Positions 35,572 through 46,000 of a stretch of 64,000 bases of DNA are shown in pieces. This stretch comes from an uncultured Sulfitobacter sp. (GTDB lineage Bacteria; Pseudomonadota; Alphaproteobacteria; Rhodobacterales; Rhodobacteraceae), in assembly GCF_947502895.1 (NCBI RefSeq), contig NZ_CANNBM010000007.1:25707-89706 (forward strand). The letters are read 5' to 3'. Every line of letters starts with the position of its first letter. The first letter of the stretch is position 1. Position numbers and translations under genes: made by a program. The notes under the pieces were generated by a model that ran no database searches, had not been told where the DNA came from, and saw nothing but the letters and a program-made list of their open reading frames with translations.

Positions 35572-36393
35572 ATGAATTACGTATATATCGGGGCTGAAAA
35601 GACCTCGACCACCTATCTTCAACGGCTGTTCAATTCCAACAAGGCGGCTTTTGCCGAACAAGCCGGTATTACATATCTGTCTGCCCATGCCATGAGCAAA
35701 AATATGGTGGCGGCGGCCAAGGAGGGGCGTGTGATGCGCCTGCCGGAAAAGGTCAGTGTGGCGGGAGACCGCAATCTGATGATCTCGGAGTTTTTCTACC
35801 GTGATCTGAATACGCAAAAGCGCATAACAGGACTAAAGCCTATTCTGGATGCAGCCCTGCCGGGGCCATACCGCGTGGTGATGTATGTGCGCGACCAGAC
35901 CGATTGGATCGTCAGCTATTATTCCACCTATATCAAACGCGGCGGTGTGCTGACCTTCGAGGAATACGTGAATTTCATTCTGGAGCGTAAACAGTCGCTG
36001 CATTTTGCAAAATCTGTGGGCTATTGGCAGGCGGTGTTCGGCGATGCGCTGGATGTGTATCACTACAAAGGCGGCACCGTGCTGCACGAGTTGCTGGAAC
36101 GGTTTGACGTCACGCTTGATCAGGTGACATTCAAAGATCCCGGGCATGCCAACGTGAGCCTGCCTGTCGAGAGCATGGAAATCTTGCGCCATGCCAACAG
36201 TGCCATGCGCGATATGCCAAATGGTGCGGCCAAGGATGCGCTGCAAAAAGCGCTCAAGAACACTGTGATGGATCATGCTTATGGCGTGCATAAATTGCAG
36301 GCCGATGCCACATTACGCGCCCGCATCGTGGCGCATTTTTCCGAAGGCAACAGGGCTTTGAACGCTGCACGGGGGATGAGCCTGCCTGAATAG
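35572..36393 (+). CDS. Sulfotransferase-like protein
   Basis: This 273-residue protein begins MNYVYIGAEKTSTTYLQRLF, a P-loop of the sulfotransferase type in which E-K-T-S-T-T replaces the usual P-R-S/K-S/A-G-T/S. The second site is probably YRVVMYVRDQTDWIVSYYST near 100-119. It resembles the 4849-6039 protein in loop layout more than the classical ones. GAGAG lies a few bases upstream of the ATG. It is the last plus-strand gene before the RTX block, which faces it tail to tail. I am fairly sure of the fold but not of the substrate. Confidence 0.76.
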   Translation: MNYVYIGAEKTSTTYLQRLFNSNKAAFAEQAGITYLSAHAMSKNMVAAAKEGRVMRLPEKVSVAGDRNLMISEFFYRDLNTQKRITGLKPILDAALPGPYRVVMYVRDQTDWIVSYYSTYIKRGGVLTFEEYVNFILERKQSLHFAKSVGYWQAVFGDALDVYHYKGGTVLHELLERFDVTLDQVTFKDPGHANVSLPVESMEILRHANSAMRDMPNGAAKDALQKALKNTVMDHAYGVHKLQADATLRARIVAHFSEGNRALNAARGMSLPE

Positions 36394-36462
36394 GGCAGCG
36401 ATCCTCCCTCGTTTTTTCGCCTCTGAGGACATCCCATACATGATCGGTTGTTGCATATAAAA

Positions 36463-36487
36463 ATGGCGGCACCCTTGGGCCCGCCAT
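36463..36487 (-). terminator. Intrinsic terminator of the first RTX gene
   Basis: ATGGCGG (36463-36469) pairs with CCGCCAT (36481-36487), and on the minus strand the stem runs into TTTTTATA. It lies about 80 bases after the stop of the RTX gene ending at 36567, between the convergent plus and minus blocks. Confidence 0.7.
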
Positions 36488-36566
36488 GTCTTTGCATCTT
36501 GTGTGATGCGGGGGTCACAGGGCGGGCAGCGGGCTCTTCCACTGGTCCCGCCCTGCGGTGCGAGAC

Positions 36567-39500
36567 TTACACGAAGTCGAAGTCCGAGAAATCGGTGAGG
36601 ATCACACCTTCCAAGGTGATGCTGTCGGCGGTGCCGTTCACGGTAACGGTGGTGTCGCCCCCGCCTGTGCTCAGCGTCAGATCGGCCTCGACAAAGCCCT
36701 GCATGACCAGATCGTCGAAATTGGCGGTAAAGCCCACGATCGTGTCGGCGCCAAAGCCTGCACCAAAGATGAAATCATCCGCACCAGGTCCGCCCAGCAG
36801 GCGGTCATCGCCGTCCCCGCCGGTGATCTCGTCTTCGCCGTTGCCGCCAAAGATCGTATCGTTCCCGTCGCCGCCAAGGATCGTGTCGTTATCGGCACCC
36901 CCTGTCAGGCTGTCGGTGCCATCACCACCGGTGATCCGGTCATTGCCTTCACCGCCGTCGATGACATCGTTGTCGGCCTGACCGCCCAGCGTATCGTCAC
37001 CGATACCGCCGTTGATCGTGTCGTTTTCGGAACCACCCAGCACCAGATCGCGGCCATCACCGGCTTCCAGACTGTCGTTGCCGGTACCGCCGCGCAATGT
37101 GTCATTGCCCCCGCCACCGGTCAGCGTATCGGACCACGCACCGCCATCAAGGCTGTCGGCACCGCCGCCACCATCGAGCGTATCATTGCCCGAACCGCCG
37201 CTCAGCGTATCATTGCCCGAGCCGCCTTCAAGGAGGTCGGAACCGTTTTGGCCAAAGACAAGGTCGCTGTTGTTGCCGCCTGAGATGGTGTCGTTGTTGT
37301 CACCGCCATAGATTGAATCGGTACCATCGCCACCCGCAATGTCATCGGCGCCATCGCCGCCTTCAATGCTGTCCGAGCCTTTGCCACCCTGAAGCGTATC
37401 CGCACCAGTGCCACCCGACAGAGTGTCGCTGTTGCCACCCCCTGACAGCAGGTCATTACCGCCGCCACCGTCGAGTAGGTCAATCCCGTCGCCGCCGCGC
37501 AGCACGTCATTGTCGCCTTGGCCGAACAAGGTGTCATTGCCCGCCTGTCCCAGCAGCGTGTCCTCACCGGTGGAGCCTTCGAGCCGGTCCTGATCGTCGC
37601 CGCCATCCAGACGGTCGTTATCCCTGCCGCCGTTGAGAGTATCGTCACCTGCACCCCCCTCGAGCGTGTCATCACCGTCCAGACCGTTGATGATATCCAG
37701 ACCGTCCATCCCGATCAGGATGTTGGCATCGGCATGGGTGCCGGTGATGGTGTCATTGCCACCGCCGCCAGTGGCGTTTTCAAAATCGATCAGAGGCACC
37801 GGGATGGAGCCGCCGACTTCGCCTTCCAGATCAAGGACGCGGGAGTTGCTGCTTGTCTCGATATAGGTATCAATACCGTCCCCGCCATCGAACACATCCG
37901 AAGTGCCGTTGACCGTGCCGCGCAGCGTGTCGTTGCCAAGGCCCAGCGAAATCCCGTTCAGGTTGCCGCCTGTTTCTTCGCTGATGTCATCGGCAAAATC
38001 GGTACCGATCAGATCCTGAATAGAGTTAAGCGTCAGGGTGGCGGTTGTGGTGTTCGAGCTGATCGAGCCGGCACCACCCGTTACCCCGCCTGTCGCACCT
38101 GACAGATCGAGCGTATCGTCCGAGGTGCCACCAAGGATCGTTGTACTCCCGTCTTCCATATTGTCGATGAACAGGTCTTCACCCGACCCGCCATCAATGC
38201 TGTCGCTGCCGTTGCCGCCCTGGATCGTATCGTCACCGCCACGTCCTTCGATCACGTTGTCAGGGACAAACGAGTTGTTCACCAGAATGTTGTTGGCGCC
38301 ATCCGTGCCGATGACACCTTCCCCGCCGTCGATCTCGATGTTTTCAAAGCTGATGATGTCAGCGGTTTTGCCCAAGCCTGAGACGCGCACTTCCTCGGCG
38401 CCCAGATCATACGTCACGGTATTTATATAGACACCATCGACCGTCAGCTTGTCGGTACCGTCGCCCCCGTCGAGCGTGTCGTTGTTGGTGGTCAAACGGC
38501 CTGTGATCACCTCGTCATTGCCGTTGAAGGTTTCGATCCGGTTGGTGGTGTTATCCTGACTGCGGATATCGACCACATCGCGCCAGCCCGAGCCGATCAG
38601 GTTTTCAACTGTCCAGATCTGGTCAGTCTCCTGAACGCCGAAGAAATTTGAGAACGTCGCACTACCCACAACCGAGCCAAAAGTGATATTCCATGAGCCC
38701 GCAATCGAGAGCAGCGGCGGTGGGGGAGGCGCGGAATAGGAATAATCCAGCGTGTCCGATCCGTTGTCGCCGGTGATCGTATCGTTGCCCGTGCCGCCCG
38801 ACAGGGTGTCATTGTTGCCTTCGCCACGGATCGAGTCGTCGCCGCTACCACCCGAAATGATATCATTGCCATTACCGCCAAACAGGCTGTCTTCCCCTGA
38901 AAGGCCGGTAATCGTATCGGCATTACCTTGTCCGTAGAAGGTATTGTCGAGGGTGTTGCCGTCAAAATCTGTGCCCTGCTGCTTGCCTGTTACGACAGTT
39001 GTGGAGACAAAATTAACGGGCTCGTTGCTGAAATCGGAGGCGTCGATATCAAGCGCATTGCGCGAATCGAAGATCGCGGCGGTGATTTCGCCCACCTCTT
39101 CCTGATGCGCGACCAGAATACGGCCATCACTGCTGACGCCGATGGACTGGCCGGTGCCCGCTTCATCGATCGCGATTACCTGACTGCCATCAAAGCTGCC
39201 CGAAGCGTTGAACTGGCGCATTTCAGTGCGACCGTCGGTATCGTCATCCCAGATGACCACAAAATCGCCCGAGGCAGGGCCGGGCAGGGCCACAACCTGA
39301 ATTTCATTGATGTTGTCCGATCCGTTTTCAACGGTAAATTGCGCCCCTACTGTACCAGCAGAGTTGTTGAAGATCTGGCCGAACGCATCTCCATCATCCT
39401 CCCAGACGACGACAAAGTTGCCATTGGAAAGGCCCGCCACCTTGGGGTTGCCGGTCACGCCAGAGGGCAGGCTGCTCAGATTGCTGTGTGTCAGCGCGCC

Positions 39501-40199
39501 AGCTGTATTATAAATGCGGACTTCCATGGACTGTATGCCGCCGTCGTCTTCCTCATAGACGACAACCATCTCGCCCGTGGTCAGCATCGCGGTCTCGTGA
39601 TCGCGGTCATATTGGGTGGAATTTTGGGCAGCGTCAAAGCCTGCGGACAGCTGCACATTGTTGAGGACGTTGATCTCGAAATGTTTGGCGCGGATGTTCT
39701 GGTCACCGGTGGTTGTCGTGCGGTCCCACGAGATAAAGCCAGAATTATCCGACTGGTTGATGAGGAGCCGCGGCGTGCCGATATTGCCTGTGGCATTGAC
39801 ATCGGATGCAACTATAGTCGCACCGCCAATGACATCCCCTGCGTCGTCATAGCGTTGCAGGACCAGATCGGTGTCCACGTTGTTGGTATCGTCGTCCATG
39901 TAGACGATCATGAAGCCGCCATCATTGGTGGCGGCGATGCTGAAATCACGTTCGTTATCGGCGTTGCGGCTTGTGTTCAGCTGGAATTCCGATTTGAACA
40001 GACCGCCTTCTGCGGTGTAGATCTTGCCGACGATGTCGGCATTGGCACCCGTGCCGATCGTGCCAGCGGCATTGGCCTCATAGGCCACCAGAATGTTGCC
40101 GTTTGACAGGCCGATGATCTTGGGGGCGCTTTGGCCGCCGGTGGCCCCGGCACCTGTGTTAACCTGAAATGCGCTGAGCCATGTTGCTGGAGTTGCCAT
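36567..40199 (-). CDS. RTX calcium-binding protein with beta-propeller-like N-terminus
   Basis: This is a 1,210-residue probable type I secretion substrate with no N-terminal signal peptide. Residues 1 to about 390 contain repeated blocks with PKIIGLSNGNILVAYE, TNDGGFMIVYMDDD, LTTGEMVVVYEEDDGG and LSNGNFVVVWEDDGD, which look like propeller blades. RTX nonapeptides of the GGxGxDxLx type appear near 410-475 and from about 650 to 1140, with an unusual non-RTX insert between. They bind calcium and fold outside the cell. The C-terminus has DDFIFGAGFGADTIVGF and ends FSDFDFV, shared with the two RTX genes further right. No enzymatic motif is visible, so a matrix or adhesion role is more likely than a toxin. 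A terminator follows. Confidence 0.9.
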   Translation of the reverse strand: MATPATWLSAFQVNTGAGATGGQSAPKIIGLSNGNILVAYEANAAGTIGTGANADIVGKIYTAEGGLFKSEFQLNTSRNADNERDFSIAATNDGGFMIVYMDDDTNNVDTDLVLQRYDDAGDVIGGATIVASDVNATGNIGTPRLLINQSDNSGFISWDRTTTTGDQNIRAKHFEINVLNNVQLSAGFDAAQNSTQYDRDHETAMLTTGEMVVVYEEDDGGIQSMEVRIYNTAGALTHSNLSSLPSGVTGNPKVAGLSNGNFVVVWEDDGDAFGQIFNNSAGTVGAQFTVENGSDNINEIQVVALPGPASGDFVVIWDDDTDGRTEMRQFNASGSFDGSQVIAIDEAGTGQSIGVSSDGRILVAHQEEVGEITAAIFDSRNALDIDASDFSNEPVNFVSTTVVTGKQQGTDFDGNTLDNTFYGQGNADTITGLSGEDSLFGGNGNDIISGGSGDDSIRGEGNNDTLSGGTGNDTITGDNGSDTLDYSYSAPPPPPLLSIAGSWNITFGSVVGSATFSNFFGVQETDQIWTVENLIGSGWRDVVDIRSQDNTTNRIETFNGNDEVITGRLTTNNDTLDGGDGTDKLTVDGVYINTVTYDLGAEEVRVSGLGKTADIISFENIEIDGGEGVIGTDGANNILVNNSFVPDNVIEGRGGDDTIQGGNGSDSIDGGSGEDLFIDNMEDGSTTILGGTSDDTLDLSGATGGVTGGAGSISSNTTTATLTLNSIQDLIGTDFADDISEETGGNLNGISLGLGNDTLRGTVNGTSDVFDGGDGIDTYIETSSNSRVLDLEGEVGGSIPVPLIDFENATGGGGNDTITGTHADANILIGMDGLDIINGLDGDDTLEGGAGDDTLNGGRDNDRLDGGDDQDRLEGSTGEDTLLGQAGNDTLFGQGDNDVLRGGDGIDLLDGGGGNDLLSGGGNSDTLSGGTGADTLQGGKGSDSIEGGDGADDIAGGDGTDSIYGGDNNDTISGGNNSDLVFGQNGSDLLEGGSGNDTLSGGSGNDTLDGGGGADSLDGGAWSDTLTGGGGNDTLRGGTGNDSLEAGDGRDLVLGGSENDTINGGIGDDTLGGQADNDVIDGGEGNDRITGGDGTDSLTGGADNDTILGGDGNDTIFGGNGEDEITGGDGDDRLLGGPGADDFIFGAGFGADTIVGFTANFDDLVMQGFVEADLTLSTGGGDTTVTVNGTADSITLEGVILTDFSDFDFV
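36570..36895 (-). repeat. Near-identical 3' segment of RTX genes, copy 1
   Basis: About 325 bases encoding the last RTX repeats and secretion signal differ from the segment at 43044-43370 at only about six positions by eye. The two genes otherwise differ. It indicates recent duplication or gene conversion. Confidence 0.8.
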
Positions 40200-40349
40200 G
40201 ATAAAAAATCCTTGTGAAAAACTGGATGTGGGTTTCCGCCCGACAGATCAGGCGAAGTGAGAATGTGTGCAGTGTGAGGTCAGCGCGGATTGGATGTGGT
40301 GTGAAATGCCAATGCCGCGCGTTCAAAAAAATCGCATCGTCTTAAAATT

Positions 40350-40430
40350 CGTGTCTTCCTCCCGAAACCCGCTGTGTTGGTTCTCCTGACCACGGGTTTT
40401 CAATGTGCCCCTCTCGGTGGAGGGGCTTTT
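40350..40430 (+). ncRNA. Small RNA candidate with anti-Shine-Dalgarno loops
   Basis: A plus-strand stretch has the layout of a trans-acting small RNA. An unpaired CTTCCTCCC (40355-40363) is followed by a hairpin, AAACCCG (40365-40371) with CGGGTTT (40393-40399), whose inner stem TGGT/ACCA exposes the loop TCTCCTG (40382-40388). An intrinsic terminator then follows, GCCCCTC-TCGGTG-GAGGGGC with TTTT (40407-40430). Both open segments can pair with ribosome binding sites. A -10-like TTAAAAT lies at 40342-40348. The plan recalls the CCUCCUCCC-type small RNAs of Rhodobacter. No plus-strand gene is nearby to explain the terminator. Expression is not shown. Confidence 0.5.
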
Positions 40431-40606
40431 ACAATTATCGTGCAGTGCACGGCTTAAATACGTCTCCACCCTGACCGATACGCAGGGCCAGAAATACGGC
40501 CCCATCGGAGAATGGTATAATTCCCACAGCATGGCATTGTTTTTTAATTTCGACAAGTTTTATTAACTTTCGGCCGCTTTTCCTGTGGAAATCCGCGCAT
40601 GCCCAT

Positions 40607-40646
40607 AAAAAAACCGGCCCTGACCCAAGGGCCAGCACCGGTTTTT
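40607..40646 (-). terminator. Intrinsic terminator of the metalloprotease gene
   Basis: AAAAACCGG and CCGGTTTTT flank an inner GGCCC/GGGCC stem (40616-40633). On the minus strand the hairpin ends in a run of T residues. It lies 20 bases after the stop codon of the RTX metalloprotease gene. The flanking A and T runs make it possibly bidirectional. Confidence 0.8.
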
Positions 40647-40666
40647 CAGGCTAATAATTCAGTACT

Positions 40667-42913
40667 TTATACGAAGTCGAAGTCCGAGAAGCTGGTGAGG
40701 GTCACGCCCAGCAATGTGATGCTGTCTGCAGCCCCGTTCACGTTGACCGTGGTGGCGCCCCCGTTTGTGGCCAGCGTCAGGTTTGCGGCGGTAAAGCCCT
40801 GCATGATCAGATCATCCTCACCGGTAGAAAAGCCTACAATCGTATCTGTGCCAAAACCTGCGGCAAAGATGAAGTCATCCGCTCCAGGCCCGCCCAGCAG
40901 GCGGTCATCGCCGTTGCCGCCGGTGATGACATCGTTATCGCCGTTGCCAAAGATCGTGTCATCGCCATCCCCGCCGATGAGCGTGTCATCGCCCGAAGCG
41001 CCTGTCAGGCTGTCGGTGCCTGTGCCGCCCGTGATCCTGTCATTGCCGTCGCCCCCGTCTATGACATCGTTGCCAGTCTCGCCGCCCAGCGTATCATCCC
41101 CCAGCGCGCCGCTAATTGTATCGTTGTCGGCCCCACCCAGCACCAGATCACGGCCCGAGCCTGCCTCCAGACTGTCGTTGCCACTGCCGCCTCGCAGGGT
41201 ATCATTGCCAGACCCGCCGATCAGGGTGTCGGACCAGCCACCGCCATCAAGGCTGTCTGAACCGCCGCCGCCATCCAGCGTGTCATTGCCATCGCCGCCG
41301 CGCAGGGTATCATTGCCTGCGGCACCTTCCATACTGTCCGAGCCGTTGTCGCCAAAGACAGCGTCGCTGCCGTTGCCGCCCGAAATGGTATCGTTGTTAT
41401 CGCCGCCACGGATCGTGTCGGCACCGTTGCCACCCTGAATGTTGTCGCTGCCTTCGCCACCCTCGATGCTGTCCGAACCCGCGTTGCCCTGAAGCGTATC
41501 GCGACCGCTGCCGCCCAACAGCGTGTCGGTATTGCCGCCGCCTACCAACAGATCATCACCGCTGCCGCCGTCGAGCATGTCGATCCCGTTGCCGCCGCGC
41601 AGCACGTCATCATCGCCCTGTCCCAGCAAGGTGTCATTGCCATCGCGCCCTAACAGAGTGTCGTTGCCACCCCAGCTGCCATCGAGCGTATTGTCACCGT
41701 TATTGCCATCAAGGCGGTTGGCATAAAAGCTGCCGGTGCCGTCCAGATCATCCGCGCCCGTTAGATCAAGATATCGTACAGAGCTTGAGATCGTGTTCAG
41801 GCTATATGTGATCGAGGCCTGCACGGTGTCCCACATTGTATCGTAATAGGCCGTGATCTGATCGAGTACATTATCGACGACAAAGGTATCACGCCCGGTA
41901 CCGCCGACCATTGTGTCGGCCCCTACGCCGCCATCAATCGTATCATCTCCGCCGTAGCCTGAATCGATACTGTCATTGCCGCCGCCGCCCAGCAGAAGGT
42001 CGTTACCATATCCGCCGACAAGAGTGTCGTCATTGCCCTGACCATAGAGCGTGTCATTGCCTTCGCCGCCAATCAGGCTGTCTGAGCCGACACCGCCATG
42101 CAGTGTATCGTTGAACAGATTGCCGTGGATTGTATCATCGCCCAAGCCACCCTTGATCAGGCTGTCGGCGCGGATGCCCACCATCGTGTCATGGTCGTCC
42201 GAGCCTGTGAAGGTAAAGCGGTCGGTGGTTTCATTCCAGCTGTAGCTCCAGCCCAAGCTGGCCCAGTCGGGCTGACCATAGAGAAATTGCAGCGCGTCTA
42301 CATCAAGGTTTTGCAGTTTGGCATTGCTGTAGCCATCACCATTATAGCGCCAGCTATAGGACATCAGCGTGTTGTCGTGGTTGTCCAGCGCAGGATCAAG
42401 GATCACGCCCGAGAAGGGATGGTCCAGCCCCATTGCATGGCCCAGTTCGTGCAGGGTCAGGGTGTACATGCTGCCGCTATAGTCAGGGTCCGAAGGGTCC
42501 AGCAGCCAGTCGCTGTCATAGCGCCATGCGGGATTGGTGTCTTCGGTCAGGGTGACATAGCTCTGGTCGGTGAAACCGGCATAGGCAAAGGGTGAATAGG
42601 CCCAGGAATACCCGTGATCCGCATAATTTCCGTGGATCAGAATATTGGCATTTTCCGGATCATCCACTTCGATGAAGCGCACATTGGACACGGCCTCGAA
42701 TTCGGTCACCGCAAGGCGCACCGCGTTCTGGCGCAGGGTATCAAGCGCGTTGTAGGTATTGGTCCCCGTGCCGGAGGGCTGGTTTTCGGTGAAATCCGGC
42801 AAATCGGCGCTGCCCAGGAACGTATATGTGACAATCGTAGCAGTCCCGAGGGAGACAGCTTCGTTCCAACGCGCGTCTCCTTCGGTCAGAGCGGTATAAT
42901 CGGTGACTGGCAT
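40667..42913 (-). CDS. Serralysin-type RTX metalloprotease (M10)
   Basis: This is a secreted zinc protease with a C-terminal RTX calcium-binding domain. The catalytic motif HELGHAMGLDH is at residues 155-165, matching HExxHxxGxxH, and the Met-turn LMSYSW follows at 183-188. Upstream is an M10-like N-terminal domain (VTYTFLGSADLPDF, AVRLAVTEFEAVSNVRFIEV). After about residue 230 dozens of GGxGxDxLx repeats follow, interrupted near 330-395 by a region with FVVDNVLDQITAYYDT. The end FSDFDFV is shared with the neighbouring RTX proteins and should be the type I secretion signal. No propeptide with an inhibitory Cys is visible. It may trim adhesins or degrade host protein. It is followed by an intrinsic terminator. 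Confidence 0.93.
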   Translation of the reverse strand: MPVTDYTALTEGDARWNEAVSLGTATIVTYTFLGSADLPDFTENQPSGTGTNTYNALDTLRQNAVRLAVTEFEAVSNVRFIEVDDPENANILIHGNYADHGYSWAYSPFAYAGFTDQSYVTLTEDTNPAWRYDSDWLLDPSDPDYSGSMYTLTLHELGHAMGLDHPFSGVILDPALDNHDNTLMSYSWRYNGDGYSNAKLQNLDVDALQFLYGQPDWASLGWSYSWNETTDRFTFTGSDDHDTMVGIRADSLIKGGLGDDTIHGNLFNDTLHGGVGSDSLIGGEGNDTLYGQGNDDTLVGGYGNDLLLGGGGNDSIDSGYGGDDTIDGGVGADTMVGGTGRDTFVVDNVLDQITAYYDTMWDTVQASITYSLNTISSSVRYLDLTGADDLDGTGSFYANRLDGNNGDNTLDGSWGGNDTLLGRDGNDTLLGQGDDDVLRGGNGIDMLDGGSGDDLLVGGGNTDTLLGGSGRDTLQGNAGSDSIEGGEGSDNIQGGNGADTIRGGDNNDTISGGNGSDAVFGDNGSDSMEGAAGNDTLRGGDGNDTLDGGGGSDSLDGGGWSDTLIGGSGNDTLRGGSGNDSLEAGSGRDLVLGGADNDTISGALGDDTLGGETGNDVIDGGDGNDRITGGTGTDSLTGASGDDTLIGGDGDDTIFGNGDNDVITGGNGDDRLLGGPGADDFIFAAGFGTDTIVGFSTGEDDLIMQGFTAANLTLATNGGATTVNVNGAADSITLLGVTLTSFSDFDFV

Positions 42914-43006
42914 ATCATTTGTCTCGCTGTGTATCGGTGCTGTCCGGAGGATTACTTTCGAAGAAAGACCAATTTATGGCATCTGGATATCTACAGACCA
43001 GATGCG

Positions 43007-43033
43007 GCGCGCGGGGCCGACAGCCCCGCGCGC
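43007..43033. terminator. Strong GC-rich hairpin between RTX genes
   Basis: GCGCGCGGGGC (43007-43017) pairs perfectly over 11 bases with GCCCCGCGCGC (43023-43033) around the loop CGACA. It begins 7 bases after the stop of the RTX gene ending at 43041. No T tract follows, so termination may be partial or the hairpin may protect the transcript 3' end. Confidence 0.55.
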
Positions 43034-43040
43034 ATACGAT

Positions 43041-46000
43041 TTACACGAAGTCGAAGTCCGAGAAATCGGTGAGGATCACACCCTGCAAGGTGATGCTGTC
43101 GGCGGTGCCGTTCACGGTAACGGTGGTGTCGCCCCCGCCTGTGCTCAGCGTCAGATCGGCCTCGACAAAGCCTTGCATGACCAGATCGTCGAAATTGGCG
43201 GTAAAGCCTACGATCGTGTCAGCGCCAAAGCCTGCACCAAAGATGAAATCATCCGCACCAGGTCCGCCCAGCAGGCGGTCATCGCCGTCCCCGCCGGTGA
43301 TCTCGTCTTCGCCGTTGCCGCCAAAGATCGTATCGTTCCCGTCGCCGCCAAGGATGGTGTCGTTATCGGCACCACCCGTCAGGCTGTCGGTGCCGGTGCC
43401 CCCCGTGATCCGGTCATTGCCGTCGCCACCATCGATGACATCGTTGTCGGCCTGACCGCCAAGTGTATCGTCGCCGAGGCCGCCGTTGATCGTGTCGTTT
43501 TCGGAACCGCCCAGCACCAGATCACGGCCCGAGCCCGCCTCCAGCACATCATTGCCGGTACCGCCGCGCAGGGTGTCATTGCCCGACCCGCCAATCAGCG
43601 TATCCGACCACGCGCCGCCGTCCAGACTGTCTGAACCACCGCCGCCGTCCAGCGTATCATTGCCCGACCCGCCGCGCAGGGTGTCATTGCCCGATGCGCC
43701 GTCCAGAACGTCCGAGCCGTTGTCGCCAAAGATCACATCGCTGCTGTTGCCGCCCGAGACGGTATCATTGTTATCGCCGCCGCGGATTGTATCGGCACCG
43801 TCACCGCCCGAGATATTGTCGCTACCCTCGCCGCCCTCGATACTGTCCGAACCCGCATTGCCCTGAAGCGTATCCGAGCCGGACCCGCCCAGCAGCGTGT
43901 CGGTATTGCCACCGCCCAGCAACAGGTCGTTCCCGCTGCCACCGTCGAGCATATCGATCCCGTTGCCGCCGCGCAGCACGTCGCGGTCACCATGACCCAT
44001 CAGCGTGTCGCTACCGTTCTGTCCCAGCAACGTATCATCGCCGGTAGAGCCTTCGAGCAGGTCTTGATCATCACCACCATCCAGACGGTCATCACCGGAC
44101 CCGCCATTCAGGTGGTCATCATCATCACCCCCCAGCAGCGTGTCCTCGCCCGCATTGCCCAGCAGGGTATCCGCACCGGTCAGCCCTTCGAGCTGGTTGG
44201 CCCCCGATCCGCCGTTGAGGGTGTTGTCGTTGGTGTTGCCCGTCACATCGGCAAGCGCATCACCGCTGATGCTGAAAGTCTGGATTCCGGAAAAATCATC
44301 GAGCGTCACATGCGCGGCATAGGGCGCATCAGCTTCAAGCGTCACGTTGTTCACATCGACTGACAGCATCTGCACAGCGCCGCCAAAGAAAGTCGGGTCT
44401 GTCACACGGATATAGTCACCGGAGAATGTACTTGTCTTGATATCGGCGTCATAGTCAAAGCCGGCGGCAATTACCCCCCCCCCGCCATTTGGTGCGCTAT
44501 AGAGCTCATAGGCGAATTCATCGGTGGCAATTACGCCGCTGACAGACGCGGTGCCAAGCGCCTCTGTCGCACTGCTCATGTTGGTATCAACCAGATTGGA
44601 CAGGGTGATGGTAAAATCCTCGTCCAGCTCAAGATCCATATCGCCCATCACCGACAGGGTGATCGTTTGGGTAACAACCCCGTTTGCGGCAAACATGGCA
44701 GTGCCGCTCAGGGCCGTGCCACTGGCAAAATCAGCCGCATCCACATCCCCCGAAATCGCCCAATCCACAGTCAGGTCGTGAGCCATCCTGCCCAGACGGT
44801 TGATGTTGAAGGTAATGTCGGTGGTGCCTGCATCGCCTTCCAGAATGACCAGATCGGTATCATGAACATAAATGATGGTCTCGGCTTCGCTCACAGAACC
44901 TGTGCCGCCATTGATATTGAGCTGGCTGATGCTGGAGGTGCCATTGATCCCGACCAATCCGTTGCTTCCAGAAAAGCCGTTGGCCCCGTCGGCGCCGTCT
45001 GCACCGTCTATGGCCGTCCCGGAGTCATCGGCACCCGCAGTTCCGCCGAATCCCATGGACCCGCCAAACCCGTAGCTTCCGCCGAACCCGGCAAAGCCAT
45101 CGGTGCCGGGGGTGGCGGTGTTGTAAGAGGAAAAGGCGATGGCGCCGGAACCTGCGAGGGTGCCAAGGTTCAGGATACCGCTTGCGGCATTGCCACCATC
45201 GCCGCTATCGCCGCCGATACCGCCACTGCCACCACTGCCGCCGTTCCCGCCGTCCCCGCCATCATACCCGAAAAATGTGCCCGGACCGTACATATCGGGC
45301 GTATAGGTGCTGCCGCCATTGCCACCGCCGCCGGCTATGCCGCCATTAGCGCCCGTGCCGCCACTGCCGCCCTGGCCCCCTGTGCCACCTATCGTGGTAT
45401 GGGGCCCTGCGTAGACATGGCCTGTGCCCTGCACCAGCACGTCACTAAAGGCGCTGTCGACCAGCGTGAGCATGCCACTGGCAGTATTGAAGATACCGGC
45501 AGCCGCATCGCCGCCATCGCCACCTTTGCCGCCCGCGCCACCGCTGCCGCCATCGCCGCCATCGCCGCCAAAACCGCCCGGGCCAGCAATGAAGTATGCC
45601 GAGTAGGGTCCGCCATAGCCGCCGTAGTAGCCATCAGAGGCGCTGCCGCCATAGCCACCATCGCCGCCCACGCCACCCTGACCCCCGTAACCGCCATAGG
45701 CAAACCCGTCTGCAATGGTGACCCGTTCAAGCGTCAGGGTGCCCGCATTCAGGATTGTCCCTGCTGCATTCTCGCCGCCGCCGCCAACGCCGCCATCGCT
45801 GCCATCGCCCCCGTTGCCGCCGTCATACCCGTTGGCTCCGTAGCTGGCGAACCCGTAACCGAGGTAAAAGCCGGTCGGATTTGCGTTTATCCCGCCTGCG
45901 CCAGCCGCACCATTGCTCCCGTAGGTGCCAAGGTCGCCAGTGTCGCGCCCGCCCTTGAGGTTGACCGATTGCAACAGCGCCGTGGCCCCTGCCGCCACGT

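Larger units (their letters stand above)
40200..40666. other. Intergenic region between RTX genes
   Basis: These 467 bases hold no protein gene I can support. They contain the upstream region of the minus-strand RTX gene starting at 40199, a plus-strand small-RNA candidate at about 40350-40430 and the terminator of the metalloprotease gene at 40607-40646. Confidence 0.6.

Noticed and set aside
36558..38102. Plus-strand frames opposite the RTX repeats
   Set aside because: They translate to low-complexity Ser/Pro- or Val/Ala-rich repeats that mirror the GGxGxD repeats on the coding strand.
36700..38300. Short regular repeats resembling a CRISPR array
   Set aside because: The repeats are 27-base units in coding frame that encode RTX nonapeptides; there are no unique spacers and no cas genes.
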